Source: Gracilaria caudata
Lineage: Eukaryota > Rhodophyta > Florideophyceae > Gracilariales > Gracilariaceae
Direction: 5' to 3'
Assembly (NCBI GenBank): GCA_030374735.1
Contig: JASCIV010000117.1
Location: forward strand, 1 to 44,335
Length of the DNA stretch: 44,335 nt
Numbering within the stretch: the stretch's first letter is position 1; the number at the start of each line of letters is the position of its first letter. Under the pieces are notes generated by a model. The model was given only the letters and a program-made list of their open reading frames with translations. It searched no databases and was not told the origin of the DNA. Of the stretch, positions 7,777 through 17,066 are shown piece by piece. The translations under genes were made by a program, and so were the position numbers.

Positions 7777-10374
7777 ATGGCTGTCACACTTTTCGTCTTT
7801 CTCTTTCTTACTGGAGTGCTCTTTGCATATAGCAAAGCAAAGGCTCTCAAGCTTTCTTCACAATACGAGCATGGGCCCATTTCTCTCAATCCCGACGCCA
7901 ACCTTTTCTACACCATAGATGTTGGTAGCTCAACGGCGTCTTTTGCCGTGATTGTCAATGATTCCAACATTATCACCAATTCATCAAACTGGATCGGATT
8001 GGGTATCTCCGAACCCACAGGTGGCTCAATGCTCGGTTCTGATGTTGTTACAGCGGAGTTTTCGGCCGGAAACACTTCACAGTGTACATTTACGGACCGC
8101 TACGTTCCATTTTATGCTTACCCATTGATTGAATCGATTGCTGATGCTCCTTCAGCATTCCCACTTGCCGATGAATGTCAACACGATGGCAGTTGGACTT
8201 TGGTTTCATGCAAGAGAAGTGCGGCAGTTGGGCAAATGATTCTGGAAGTTACGCGTCCGCTTGATGCCCATGATGACCAGGACAGGGCAATTCCTCCGGG
8301 CCTCAATAATTTCATATATGCGTATGGCTCTACTTTTGCGTACCATGGCTCTCGAAGGAGCTCAATCCGCATCATTCTGTATGAGAAGGAAGACAAACCT
8401 GATGTGAGTATGGGAGAAAAACCTTTACCAGATGATGTAGACGGTGCAATCTTGGTCAGAGCTACCGGTTTCGAGGTTCCAAGCGATAAAGCTACAACCT
8501 ACGCGTGCACAAGCAAGATCCTTAGTCTTGCAGCAGGACAGAAACTAATGGTCGTTGCGGCTGAGCCAGCCGTGAACTCCTCTATGGTTCACCATTTAAC
8601 ACTCTGGTTATGCAGGAGCGAGAAGTACGCTAAGCTCACTAGCCGAACGATAGAGTGCACCACTGGTGACAGCTCTTTTCCCGGTCCACAAGGAGGAGGT
8701 GGATTTGCGCAATGTTCTACCTTCGTCTATGGATGTACGTATACACAAACTAGTTCATCAAACGCAACAACAACAGCAATCTGATTACTGACAACGACAC
8801 ATTTTTGTTTGCATTTTTTTGCTTGTCCGACTGACGATGCAGATGCAAAGGGAATGAAGAGACTGGTGTTACCGAGGGAGGCTGGTATTCTCGTAGACAA
8901 CGAGTATGATGTGCTTGTGATGGAAACACATTACGACAATACAGGTCTCGTTTCTGGGTCCACCGATTTCAGTGGAGTGCGGGTATATTACACGAGCACG
9001 ATGCGAGAACACGAAGCGGGCACTCTTCTCATGGGAGATTTTATGCTCATTCGTATGGGACAAACGGTGAAGAACGGGTTTCAATATGAGCAGTCGTGTA
9101 CGTCCGCCTGTACGAAGAAGTTTTCTCAGCCAATCAATTACTATGCCAGCCTCTTACACATGCACACAACTGGAAGAGAGATTTACAGCAATAAGTTCAG
9201 TGCGAACGGCACTTTCATCGAGAACATGAACAAGGTAAGCTTCATTTGCATCACACCATGGATTTTGCGAGTGAATCTAATTGCTGCTGACATTGGCGTG
9301 TGTGGCTTCTTTTCTACCACTGGCTCACAGGTGAACTACTGGAGTGACAACTTTCAGAACTACATTGTTTTCGACCCTCCCAAGCAGATTCTTCCAGGAG
9401 AGCAAGTACAACTATCATGTGTTTTCGATACAAGCAAAAGACCTAATACCATGTTTGGTCTAGCATCAAAGAACGAAATGTGCATGGAGTTTGCCGGATA
9501 TTGGCCAGTGCAACGTGACCCGATAACGAAAGAAAAGATCAACACCTGTGCCTATTATGAGGACTTTGGCTCCAATATGCAGGGTACTGTTTGCGGGGAT
9601 ATCGCAATGATAGACCTTCATAGTATTATCTTTGGACAGAATCCTGCGTTTGAAGATACCGTTGGAGCTCCTACCAGCTTTGAGAGTGCACAGCCGACGT
9701 GCGAGGTCATGGAAAGTGCGACAGCTTCCGTGTCTCCAGAAGCTGTGGCTGGTGAGACGGCGGAGACACCTATTCCATCGGAAGAACTCAATGAAACAAC
9801 TGAAGCGCCAACGAATAGCTCACCGGGTAACGATAATGACAATGCTTGTTTTCCAGCGTCTGCGACGGTACAGCTGCGGGATGGATCCAATAAAAGAATG
9901 GATGAGCTGCAGATTGGCGATTCTGTGCTGGTTGGTCAGAACGAGTTCTCTGACGTGTTCATGTTTACACATCGTTCAGCTCAGGTTCGATATCCGTTTG
10001 TGGAATTGAGCACCAAGTCCGGAGCAGCTTTAAGACTTACTCGTGGACATTTTATATCTGTGAACGGTGTGTTGATGACGGCTGGAAAGGCGAGAAATGG
10101 AGATACAGTGATGCTGGGCAGTGGGAAAGAAGATGTTGTGAGTGGTGTATGGATGGTGACGGAAGAAGGACTTTACAACCCACATACATTGCATGGAAAT
10201 ATTGTGGTTGATGGTATTGTTTGTTCAACTTACACTCATACGGTTGTGCCTGAAATGGCTCATAGTCTGCTTGTACCTTTGAGACTGCTCCACCAATGTG
10301 TGCAAATACTGGCGTCTGTATGGTGTTCTCTATGGTGTAGAGAAAACTGGCCGAGGTTTTCCAGAATTTGGTAA
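7777..10374 (+). CDS. DOMON - copper type II monooxygenase (DBH/PHM-like) - C-terminal Hog/Hint fusion
   Basis: Three exons (7777-8734, 8843-9234, 9331-10374) encode 797 residues. The ATG is in a perfect ACCATGG context and opens a signal peptide (about 1-21). Residues about 25-205 are a DOMON domain. Residues about 220-525 are the two-domain copper type II ascorbate-dependent monooxygenase. All six copper ligands are visible: H272-H273 (MVHHLTLW), H349 (ETHYDN), H425 and H427 (LHMHTTGRE) and M500 (NEMCME). An acidic Ser/Thr/Glu linker (about 555-620) leads to a Hog-type Hint domain. It has the nucleophile C622-F (NACFPASATV), T687-x2-H690 (TRGH) and an animal-Hog-like end (GNIVVDGIVCSTYTHTV, then AHSLLVPLR). 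The family hydroxylates with O2 and ascorbate. In Hog proteins, thioester chemistry at the Cys cleaves off the N-terminal part, often onto a sterol. That would release a secreted, perhaps lipid-anchored, monooxygenase; this last step is inference. Confidence 0.88.
8735..8842 (+). other. Intron 1 of monooxygenase-Hog gene (108 nt)
   Basis: Donor GAT|GTACGT and acceptor GATGCAG|AT, phase 1. A branch-point-like TACTGAC lies at 8785-8791, followed by T-runs. Splicing yields TFVYG-YAKGMKRL, which matches the DBH/PHM spacing before the third copper histidine. The unspliced frame stops in the intron. Confidence 0.88.
9235..9330 (+). other. Intron 2 of monooxygenase-Hog gene (96 nt, frame-preserving)
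   Basis: Donor AAG|GTAAGC and acceptor GCTCACAG|GTG, phase 0. The intron is 96 nt (32 codons) with no in-frame stop, so reading through it would insert 32 mostly hydrophobic residues. Removing it joins ENMNK to VNYWSDNFQ, which matches the family's continuous N-x-YxxxFQ region. The splice is therefore preferred over retention. Confidence 0.85.
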
Positions 10375-11482
10375 AAGGTGTATGAGAAGAGATGACGCGC
10401 TTCTCATGTACTAATTCAAATTGCGATAGTGTAAAAGAGATTTGTCGAGCTTTGAGAGCGGCGTGTGTGATTTGATTTGAGCTGAGCAGAGCACCAGCGC
10501 TTTGTAAGAGGGCGTTGAGAAGCTGTTGTTCACAATGAGCACAAAACGTGGCACAGTCGATAAGCTTACCGTTTTTGCGAGTGCGTTGGTTTCGGGGCGA
10601 TGGTTCAAAAATCAAAGGCGTATTTGCATAGACAAGGTTGTGGACAAGTTTTGCGCGAGAAGAAACAGCGTGCGGCGGTTGAACACGTGCACCAGTTGTT
10701 GCGAGAGATGACGTGAGCGGTATCCACGGTATGCCTTACCATACGAGAAGCACGGCGGTTTTTTCGGTGGCTGTTCTGCTGCCATCATCGCGGGGGGATG
10801 AGGCGGGTTGGAAGCAAGCGCAGTCGTACATGTGAGAAACGCTGGGCGCGGATGCCAAACCATGACAGCTGAGCTGTACAAGTAGCAGTGCAAGTAACGA
10901 GTTGTTGGCGAACGAGTCGTAGAGAGAAGACATAACCGAGCGGCACATAGCGTGGCATGGTGCATTGGCGACGAAAAAGAGCAGCGGTATCAAACGAATA
11001 TAATGTATGAAGTGGTGAGCGTTCTGTGGCGGCGGAGGACAAAAAAAAGAAAAACAAGAGCACCACCGAGCGCGGCGAAAGATGTAATGCTGCAGAAGAA
11101 CAACGCAATTTTTACGGCAGCAAAAAGGTGGGCAAAGTGGCGCGGCTGCGCGCGCAAATGCACGCGCACAACGCCAAAAAGATAAAATAAACGGCGCAAC
11201 GAAAAGCCATTGGTCGGCGCCATAAATGAGACATGACGCACGCGCGGAAGAGAACGAGGGGAACGGCGGGTGAACAAATCAAGCTCGCGAGCTTGGAAAG
11301 CATGCGCGCGCGGCCTCCAGATGCGCGCGAGCACGCTCGCGCAGCGCGGCGCGCCCCGCGTCGCCGGCGTCGCGAACGCCTCCCGCGCAGCCCGCACAAA
11401 ACTCACAGCAAACCGTTTAAAAAAAGAGCAAAGCATAAAAACAAGCACACGCGCAACCAACGCCGCCACCAGTCAGCCCCCT
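10375..11482. other. Convergent intergenic region, no gene recognised
   Basis: This is the 3' side of both the monooxygenase-Hog gene (+) and the small secreted protein gene (-). Open frames here exist on both strands but show no domain or codon-like pattern. GC content rises sharply after about 11130 with many GCGC runs, which lowers stop frequency and creates spurious frames. Confidence 0.5.
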
Positions 11483-11896
11483 TCACGACGCCCGTTCAAC
11501 CTTCCTAAAGAACGCCGTCCACTGCGATCGCGCACGCAGCTCCTTCAAAATGCCCGAGCCGAAGCAATACCTGGCAAACGAATCCAGCCACAACAGCGAC
11601 GGGAACACGTCGAAGTTGCTCTGCTTCAAGAAGCGGCAGTTCCTGTGCTGCTCTCGCAGCGGTCCAAACGGTTCACACATGCTCCTGCTGCGACTGCCGT
11701 TGTTGAACGGCATAGCCACGCCGATGAACCTCAGATAACATATGCACGAGATCACCTGCTGGTAGTCGTCCACCGTGCAGTACTTGCTGGGCACCTCTCG
11801 CGGAAACTGCTCGGAGCCCTCATCATCCGCCTGAGCACGCGCGCGCGTGCACGCCGCCATCAGCACCACCGTCACAAACAGCACACTCGAACGCAT
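11483..11896 (-). CDS. Small secreted Cys-containing protein, unknown
   Basis: I start this at the ATG at 11896 (GCC before ATG), giving 137 residues that open with a convincing signal peptide (MRSSVLFVTVVLMAACTRARAQ). The mature part has six Cys (CTVDD, SCIC, SMCE, RNCR, YCFG), enough for three disulfides, and one N-x-S site (NNGS). An upstream in-frame GTG would put basic GC-rich junk before the signal peptide and is less likely. The gene lies just downstream of the GT61 gene on the same strand, 305 bp away, with a TATA-like element (minus-strand CTATATTTAG) near 12062-12071. I recognise no family. Composition and the signal peptide make it likely to be a real gene. Confidence 0.6.
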   Translation of the reverse strand: MRSSVLFVTVVLMAACTRARAQADDEGSEQFPREVPSKYCTVDDYQQVISCICYLRFIGVAMPFNNGSRSRSMCEPFGPLREQHRNCRFLKQSNFDVFPSLLWLDSFARYCFGSGILKELRARSQWTAFFRKVERAS

Positions 11897-12201
11897 GGCA
11901 AGCGCAGAGAAAACAGAACGCAGCACACACAGAGCAGAGCACACAAAAACACCAGCACGAGCCGCGGCGCCGAGCACAACCACTCACTCCTTTACCCCCC
12001 CCCCAACCGCGAGCGCGCGCGCGGCGCTCTTTTAAGTCAGCGCGCAGCACCCGCGCCCCGCGCTAAATATAGCCGCGCGCAGCGCGCGCAGCGCGCACGC
12101 GCGCCGCGCGCGCGTCACGCGCCGTGCAGCGCGCGAGCGGCGCGCTGTCAGCGCGCGCAAATGCCCGCGCGTGTGCGCGCTCCGCTAGCGCGCCGCTAGC
12201 G
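11897..12201. other. Very GC-rich alternating purine-pyrimidine intergenic DNA
   Basis: Long GCGCGC and CGCACGCG runs occupy especially 12020-12215. Alternating CG/CA tracts favour left-handed Z-DNA. The stretch separates the GT61 gene's stop from the small secreted protein's start and holds a CTAAATATAG element (12062-12071) as a possible TATA site for the latter. The low stop density makes long meaningless frames on all strands. Confidence 0.6.
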
Positions 12202-14073
12202 CTAGCGCGCGCCCGTGTGCACGTAGCGCATCCACGCGTCGATGGCGTAGCCCATGCGCTCCAGCGCCAGCTTGACCGTGCGCGTGGCCGCCGCCACGTT
12301 CACCCACACGTCCACCGCCTTCACCGCCGTGCACGGGTTGAGCATGTGCGGCTGCAGCCGTCCGCACTTCTGCTCGTACCACTCCTCGCTCTTGTTCGGG
12401 TGTCGCTGGCTCTGCAGCTCGTAGTACCAGATCTTGCACGACTCCGACAGCAGGTTGAACGCGTAGTCCGTGTACCCCACCGGCATCACCTCGATCAGCG
12501 CGCTGTGTCGCGGCATGTATATCTGCCCCATCGACTGCGACCCGTGCGGCGTCAGCACCACGCCCGCGCGCGAGAACACGCGCACGTACTGCTCCGCCGT
12601 TTGCACCTCCTTGGTGCTCACCACCTCCACCTGCACGCCCTTCGGCTCGAACTCGCTCTTCAGCGCGTCCACCAACTGCTGCAGGTTGCCCAGCCGTCGC
12701 GTCACGTGTCGCTGCAGGATTATGATGCGCTTCGGCGGCTGTGGGTAGTAGATGTGCCCGAGCCGTTTCATCGCGTTCGGCTCGATGCCGTAAAACTCGT
12801 GCGCGCGCTGCCGCAGCGAACGACAAACTCTCTCGTGCGCTCCGTTTCCGATCTTGGCGCCCACCGTCAGCCGCGCCGTGCACACCAGGTCATGCGTGGA
12901 AGCGTTCAGTTGGTCGCGGTGAAAAACGAGCTTGTCGTCCTGCAGTAGGTCTGGGTAAGCGTCGAACAGGCGCTGCGTCACTCGCTTTTGCGCAGAGCTT
13001 TGTTTCATTTCGAGTTGTGTGTTGTTAGGGTACAGATTAGACAGGTTTCTTTGAAGGATCAGAGCATAGTTCAAGCGGTTCACGTCGCGCGAGGTTTGTC
13101 GCTCAAAATCTTTGGTGCCTTGCGGCAGGTACAGATGCGTGGCGCGCGGCTCGAAAACGGGCGGCGTGAGGTTTAGCGGAAAGTTGTGCGCGGGAGAAGG
13201 AGTGAGGCTGAGCGATTGCTGCCACAAGGAAAGGTCAAGCATCCAGATGATATCCTTCACAAGATGGTTGTTATGGTTGTTATCAAAGTAGTCAAGATCG
13301 GAAAGCCATATGGACGGAATCCACTTGATACGCGTTCGTTGCATATCAGCAAGCTCATCAGAAGAATTCAAGTCATCAAAGCGCGACGACAACAACGACT
13401 GCGTGGTGCGGTATCTGGCGTCCAAACAAGAGCGCTGGGGCGCCACGGTGTCATTGAGTATGGGCCAGTGTCGCGACGAGAAGTAACGGGGGTCTGAAGA
13501 CTGATGTCTCAACGAGCACCATCGATCGTTGCGCACTGTTTGTTGGTCAGTTTGAAGGTCATCCACAAAGTACACCAGCGGTCTTCCGAACTGCCGCTGA
13601 GACGATACGTTGATACATGCAAAGCCCTCAAACGCGCACGTTTGCGCGCCGGCGTCAAACTCGCGACAGGCGGTGCGACGCGTCTGCACGAGGTTTTGGA
13701 GATGATGCTTTCTCAGATGCTGCACCCACGACAGCGGGTGACGGAGCGCGCGCTCCGTCTCTCGGAAGTGCGCGGTGAGATGCGCAAGCGGGTCGTGCTG
13801 CTCGAGCAGCAGCTGCTCAGCGTCGCGCTGGTCGCTATGCCCCTCCGACGGCAGCGCAAACGCAGACACCGGCTGGACGGGGGACGACTTGCAGAGCGGA
13901 TCGTCGGGATCGTCTTGCTGACAGATGTGCGAGTGAAGGCGCAGCTGAAGCGCGCTGAGAGAGGAGGTGACGTACACCAGCGACGCAGTGAGCACGACGA
14001 TGAGCGCGCACAGCGACACGGAGAGGAACGGCGAACGAAGGGCAGACTGTTTGAGGTTGAGTGGGAGCGCCAT
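12202..14073 (-). CDS. GT61-family glycosyltransferase (EOGT/POMGNT2/xylosyltransferase type), type II membrane protein
   Basis: The product has 623 residues. A short cytosolic N-terminus precedes one membrane anchor (about residues 17-40, CALIVVLTASLVYVTSS), typical of Golgi or ER glycosyltransferases. A variable stem and luminal domain follow. The C-terminal half carries the GT61 (DUF563) pattern: RIIILQRHVTRRLGN, a VEVVS strand, then GVVLTPHGSQSMGQ, IYMPRHSALIEVMPVGY and a late WYEQKC. GT61 enzymes transfer GlcNAc or xylose to proteins or glycans; the donor cannot be read from the sequence. The ATG at 14073 fits the anchor position. A perfect 17-bp tandem repeat lies just upstream. With the three-module glycosyltransferase at 34.3 kb it suggests investment in secreted or cell-wall glycans. 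Family call is confident, specificity is open. Confidence 0.85.
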   Translation of the reverse strand: MALPLNLKQSALRSPFLSVSLCALIVVLTASLVYVTSSLSALQLRLHSHICQQDDPDDPLCKSSPVQPVSAFALPSEGHSDQRDAEQLLLEQHDPLAHLTAHFRETERALRHPLSWVQHLRKHHLQNLVQTRRTACREFDAGAQTCAFEGFACINVSSQRQFGRPLVYFVDDLQTDQQTVRNDRWCSLRHQSSDPRYFSSRHWPILNDTVAPQRSCLDARYRTTQSLLSSRFDDLNSSDELADMQRTRIKWIPSIWLSDLDYFDNNHNNHLVKDIIWMLDLSLWQQSLSLTPSPAHNFPLNLTPPVFEPRATHLYLPQGTKDFERQTSRDVNRLNYALILQRNLSNLYPNNTQLEMKQSSAQKRVTQRLFDAYPDLLQDDKLVFHRDQLNASTHDLVCTARLTVGAKIGNGAHERVCRSLRQRAHEFYGIEPNAMKRLGHIYYPQPPKRIIILQRHVTRRLGNLQQLVDALKSEFEPKGVQVEVVSTKEVQTAEQYVRVFSRAGVVLTPHGSQSMGQIYMPRHSALIEVMPVGYTDYAFNLLSESCKIWYYELQSQRHPNKSEEWYEQKCGRLQPHMLNPCTAVKAVDVWVNVAAATRTVKLALERMGYAIDAWMRYVHTGAR

Positions 14074-14088
14074 TGCGAGCGGCGGCGG

Positions 14089-14122
14089 CTGTGGGACTGC
14101 GCCGCCTGTGGGACTGCGCCGC
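14089..14122. repeat. Perfect 2 x 17 bp tandem repeat in the GT61 5' region
   Basis: Two adjacent identical 17-bp units (14089-14105 and 14106-14122) lie 16 bp upstream of the GT61 start codon, followed by the first bases of a third. They would lie in the 5' UTR or core promoter of that gene. Confidence 0.8.
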
Positions 14123-14354
14123 CTGTCGCTCGGGCGCGGACGAGGGCGCGGCGGCGGGAGGAGTGCTGAGTGTTGCGCCGACGGGCCGCGCGCGGAAAGC
14201 GCGCGAATAACAACGCTGTTGCGTGTAGCGAATCGCTACTAGCGATGGCTCGCGAGAGGAGGGGCAAAGCATCAGCAACCGTGTGAACGCTCCCGCGAAA
14301 CTGCTCCGCTAAATTGCGCCGACAAGCGCGCCGTTTACCAGCGATGAGTCCTGC

Positions 14355-14426
14355 GGGTCCATGGCGCAGTGGTAGCGCGTCCGTTTTGCATACGGAAGGT
14401 CGGGGGTTCAATCCCCCCTGGATCCA
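14355..14426 (+). tRNA. tRNA-Ala (anticodon TGC)
   Basis: This 72-nt cloverleaf has a 7-bp acceptor stem (GGGTCCA with TGGATCC), discriminator A, and an anticodon stem TCCGT/ACGGA around the loop TTTGCAT, giving anticodon TGC at 14387-14389. The G3-U70 wobble pair, the main alanine identity element, is present. The A box (TGGCGCAGTGGT, 14362-14373) and B box (GGTTCAATCC, 14405-14414) are canonical. There is no intron and no encoded CCA, as expected for a eukaryotic nuclear gene. Confidence 0.97.
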
Positions 14427-14434
14427 CTCTTTCG

Positions 14435-14440
14435 TTTTTT
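14435..14440 (+). terminator. RNA polymerase III T-run terminator
   Basis: A run of six T begins 9 nt after the tRNA-Ala 3' end, which is the standard Pol III termination signal. Confidence 0.85.
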
Positions 14441-14579
14441 GCGCGTTGGCGCCGGCTGTTTACAGAGCGTGCTCTCTCTCTGCATGCGATGCATCAACAA
14501 CGACGCGCTTCCCGTACCCGACAACTGCTCCTTCTTCGTCACCAGTTCTCTGTCATCCATTCTCTTTTCCCACCATCTC

Positions 14580-14719
14580 CCCCTCCCGTCTTTGCCCCCT
14601 CCTCTCGACCGTTTTCCATAAACAAACTGTCCCTCCCCGCACCCTACCGTCCCACCCGTTACCATGGGCTCCCACAGCGAGCGCATGCTCTTCTGCCGTC
14701 CAAATCCCCGCCGCCCACC
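14580..14719 (+). promoter_or_regulatory. Pyrimidine-rich leader before the three-helix protein gene
   Basis: About 140 bp before the ATG are strongly C+T-rich. A similar tract precedes the three-module glycosyltransferase at 34.3 kb. Pyrimidine-rich tracts immediately upstream of start codons are common in compact eukaryotic promoters and 5' UTRs. The role here is inferred. Confidence 0.4.
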
Positions 14720-16156
14720 ATGAATTGCTTGCTCATCGTGCTCAGCTCCCTTCTCTTCGCCTTTCCATCTCACTCAGCTCGCTTACAACAGCCCTTCGAC
14801 TACAAATCCACGCCACGTCTCTCTCGGTTCGTTAACCGAACCCATTCCATCTCCACTCAGTCCCCATTAGCCTCCGCCATTAGAACCTCCCCCACCGCCA
14901 CAGCCTCCCATCTCGCCCTCTACGACCTCCTGTCCACCATCCTCGCCGCCGTCGACAAGCGCGTCATTCAACAACACCCGCTCGCTTGCAACATTCGCGC
15001 CGAACCATGGATACCAGCTTCCATTGATTCTTCTGTCGTGCTTCAGATCTTTCGTCCGGACAGAGTCTGTCAGAGTAGTATTGACGTATTGGCTGCTGTA
15101 CAACAGCGCCAATTACATCCTTCCCTTCTTCGAGATCCTGTCAATGTGCTACAAAACGCAGCAAAACAAGCTCAGCTCACTGCGCAGCGCGTCCTACCCT
15201 CTCTTCTTACCGCCCAAAACCTGTCGCTGTTTCAGTCGTACCACGCCCTATCGTCGTGGACTTATCTGCAAGATGCCCAACAATGTCGCCTGGAAAACAC
15301 CATGGCATATCGTGTCAACGGTACGCTGTACGTGCACGTCGCCGTCACCAATCATCCCGTACAAAACTTCGTGCCGGACCGCGAGAGAGCCCTCATCTCC
15401 GAGTTCGTGGACCGGAGGTTTCGAACCTTACCACTTGTGCATCCGCGTTGGAATGATTCTCAGTTGGAGCGATCATCCACCATTGTGCGTCAGAGTGAAG
15501 GAAGGGCCGAGTTTGCCAGCGTGAGAATGCCCCCCGAAGAAAACCCAGCGCTCACCAATGCGCTGCGACATAACCAAGTGGTCATTGATCTTGCTAGTGA
15601 TACCATTGTGCCCAGTAATATCGCCATCCTCGCGTTACCAATGGTGATGACACTTATTCCGGTCGCGTTCGTCGCAGAGTTGAGTACGTTGACAACTCTG
15701 TTATATATCGTATTTACCGATTTGTTGTCCACCTTGCCGTTTGTCATCAAGGGCTTTGAACTGTACAACTCTGCGCGTATAAATAGAAATGAGATGGTAG
15801 CGTATCATATCGGCACCAGAGAGAATGGAAAGGTCGAATTGTGGGTCGCGAGATGCACTGGTTCTGAAGGCTTCCGAAAGGTTGGCATAGCATTTCTCAT
15901 CATCGCCATGTGTGTCACTGCGCTGGGCTTCACACTTGAGATTTATGCATGGATTAAGATGAGAGCCACGAGGCTGCAAGCCAGCAAAACGAACCATCAT
16001 GCAGAGTATTATCCGTTCGCGCCTCCGCGTCGCCAAGGGCCGTTTGGCGAATTGCTCCATGACACGGGTTTGTTTGCACGGAATGATAGGTATGAGATGG
16101 TGGGCTACGACATGGATATGGATATGCATGGATTAGGAACTCGAAGAAGGCGGTGA
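14720..16156 (+). CDS. Signal-peptide, three-helix membrane protein (paralogue of 19280-21199)
   Basis: I start at the ATG at 14720 (CCCACCATG), giving 478 residues. The frame is open further upstream, but that part overlaps the tRNA and a CT-rich leader. Residues 1-20 are a signal peptide. An ectodomain of about 280 residues follows, with N-glycosylation sites and a conserved block (YRVNGTLYVHVAVTN). Three helices lie near 300-322, 328-350 and 388-413, and the cytosolic tail is short. The block VIDLASDTIVPSNIAILALP through to FELYNSARI closely matches the minus-strand gene at 19.3-21.2 kb. That block contains the first two helices, so the genes are paralogues. I do not recognise the family; it may be a lineage-specific surface protein. 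Confidence 0.8.
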   Translation: MNCLLIVLSSLLFAFPSHSARLQQPFDYKSTPRLSRFVNRTHSISTQSPLASAIRTSPTATASHLALYDLLSTILAAVDKRVIQQHPLACNIRAEPWIPASIDSSVVLQIFRPDRVCQSSIDVLAAVQQRQLHPSLLRDPVNVLQNAAKQAQLTAQRVLPSLLTAQNLSLFQSYHALSSWTYLQDAQQCRLENTMAYRVNGTLYVHVAVTNHPVQNFVPDRERALISEFVDRRFRTLPLVHPRWNDSQLERSSTIVRQSEGRAEFASVRMPPEENPALTNALRHNQVVIDLASDTIVPSNIAILALPMVMTLIPVAFVAELSTLTTLLYIVFTDLLSTLPFVIKGFELYNSARINRNEMVAYHIGTRENGKVELWVARCTGSEGFRKVGIAFLIIAMCVTALGFTLEIYAWIKMRATRLQASKTNHHAEYYPFAPPRRQGPFGELLHDTGLFARNDRYEMVGYDMDMDMHGLGTRRRR

Positions 16157-17066
16157 ACTGTGTTGTTCCCTTTCCGGATTTGGGCAACATCCCGATAATT
16201 CTCGATACCGACCAACCTTGCGAGACTTGTGTGCTGTGCGTGGAAATATCTTGTGCATCTATAATATGTAATACACGGGTATCCACTATAGTATCCACAA
16301 AAGTTGCACCTTTACAACATGTTGCTGTGACCGTCTTGTGAGTCACAAGTTGTGATCGGCTTCAAAGTTCGTCGTGGAACGGGCGAAAATCAGAGATCTC
16401 GTTGTTTCACAGCCCTATCCACTAGCTCTATCCTAGAAGTTGGTCTTGTTTGATCCTCGCTTAATGGATGGGATCACAACGGTCAACACCGTTTCCCGCC
16501 GTATCAATTGGGCACTTCAATTTCGAGGAGGTATCTGAGCATTTGGATATCGCCAGCAGTTGCTTTGTCACGACATCGCGCGACTGTTGTGGCCCGACAT
16601 AAGGCGTGTTAAACGCGGTGGAACCAAATCTCTTCGCCTTATCCGCGCTAACGTGTAAGTTACTCTTTTAACACGAAACGAAGTTCCACGAGAAGAGCAC
16701 CGTGACACACATGATGTGTGACTAATGTTAGTGTGTTGTCGAACACTTCATTTGGGAGCCGTCAGGGCAGAACTCGAGAGTGTGTTCCGCCGGATCTGTG
16801 TGTCTCATGACAAGCAATAACAAGCGTCGCGATGAAATTTCTTCGGGGAGCCAAAATGTCCTTGCGCAATAGTCGTGTGTGCCGAGAATGAAAACCGCCT
16901 CCTCATGGCTGTGCAGTGTAGGTAATTGGTAAACACCTTATACTTGTCCAACACTGCTTTTGAATCTAGGCCCAAGTACTGGGAATAAGACAACATGGCG
17001 TGTATAAAGCTTCCCGCACAAACAGTTATAGGGGCGGTGTCATCAATTGGCGCTTTTGGAAATCAC
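16157..17066. other. Convergent intergenic region, no gene recognised
   Basis: This lies between the 3' ends of the three-helix protein gene (+) and the Sel1-repeat gene (-). I find only short random frames and small palindromes, for example AACGGT-CAAC-ACCGTT near 16477 and CACACAT-G-ATGTGTG near 16704. There is no RNA gene or repeat family. Confidence 0.5.

Noticed and set aside
11270..12199. 309-codon plus-strand open frame
   Set aside because: It is antisense to the signal-peptide gene and through alternating GC DNA. The product is low-complexity Arg/Ala/His and starts at a non-ATG-like position.
14369..14719. N-terminal extension of the three-helix protein reading through the tRNA
   Set aside because: The extension starts inside tRNA-Ala and crosses a CT-rich leader. 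The ATG at 14720 has a good context and opens a signal peptide.
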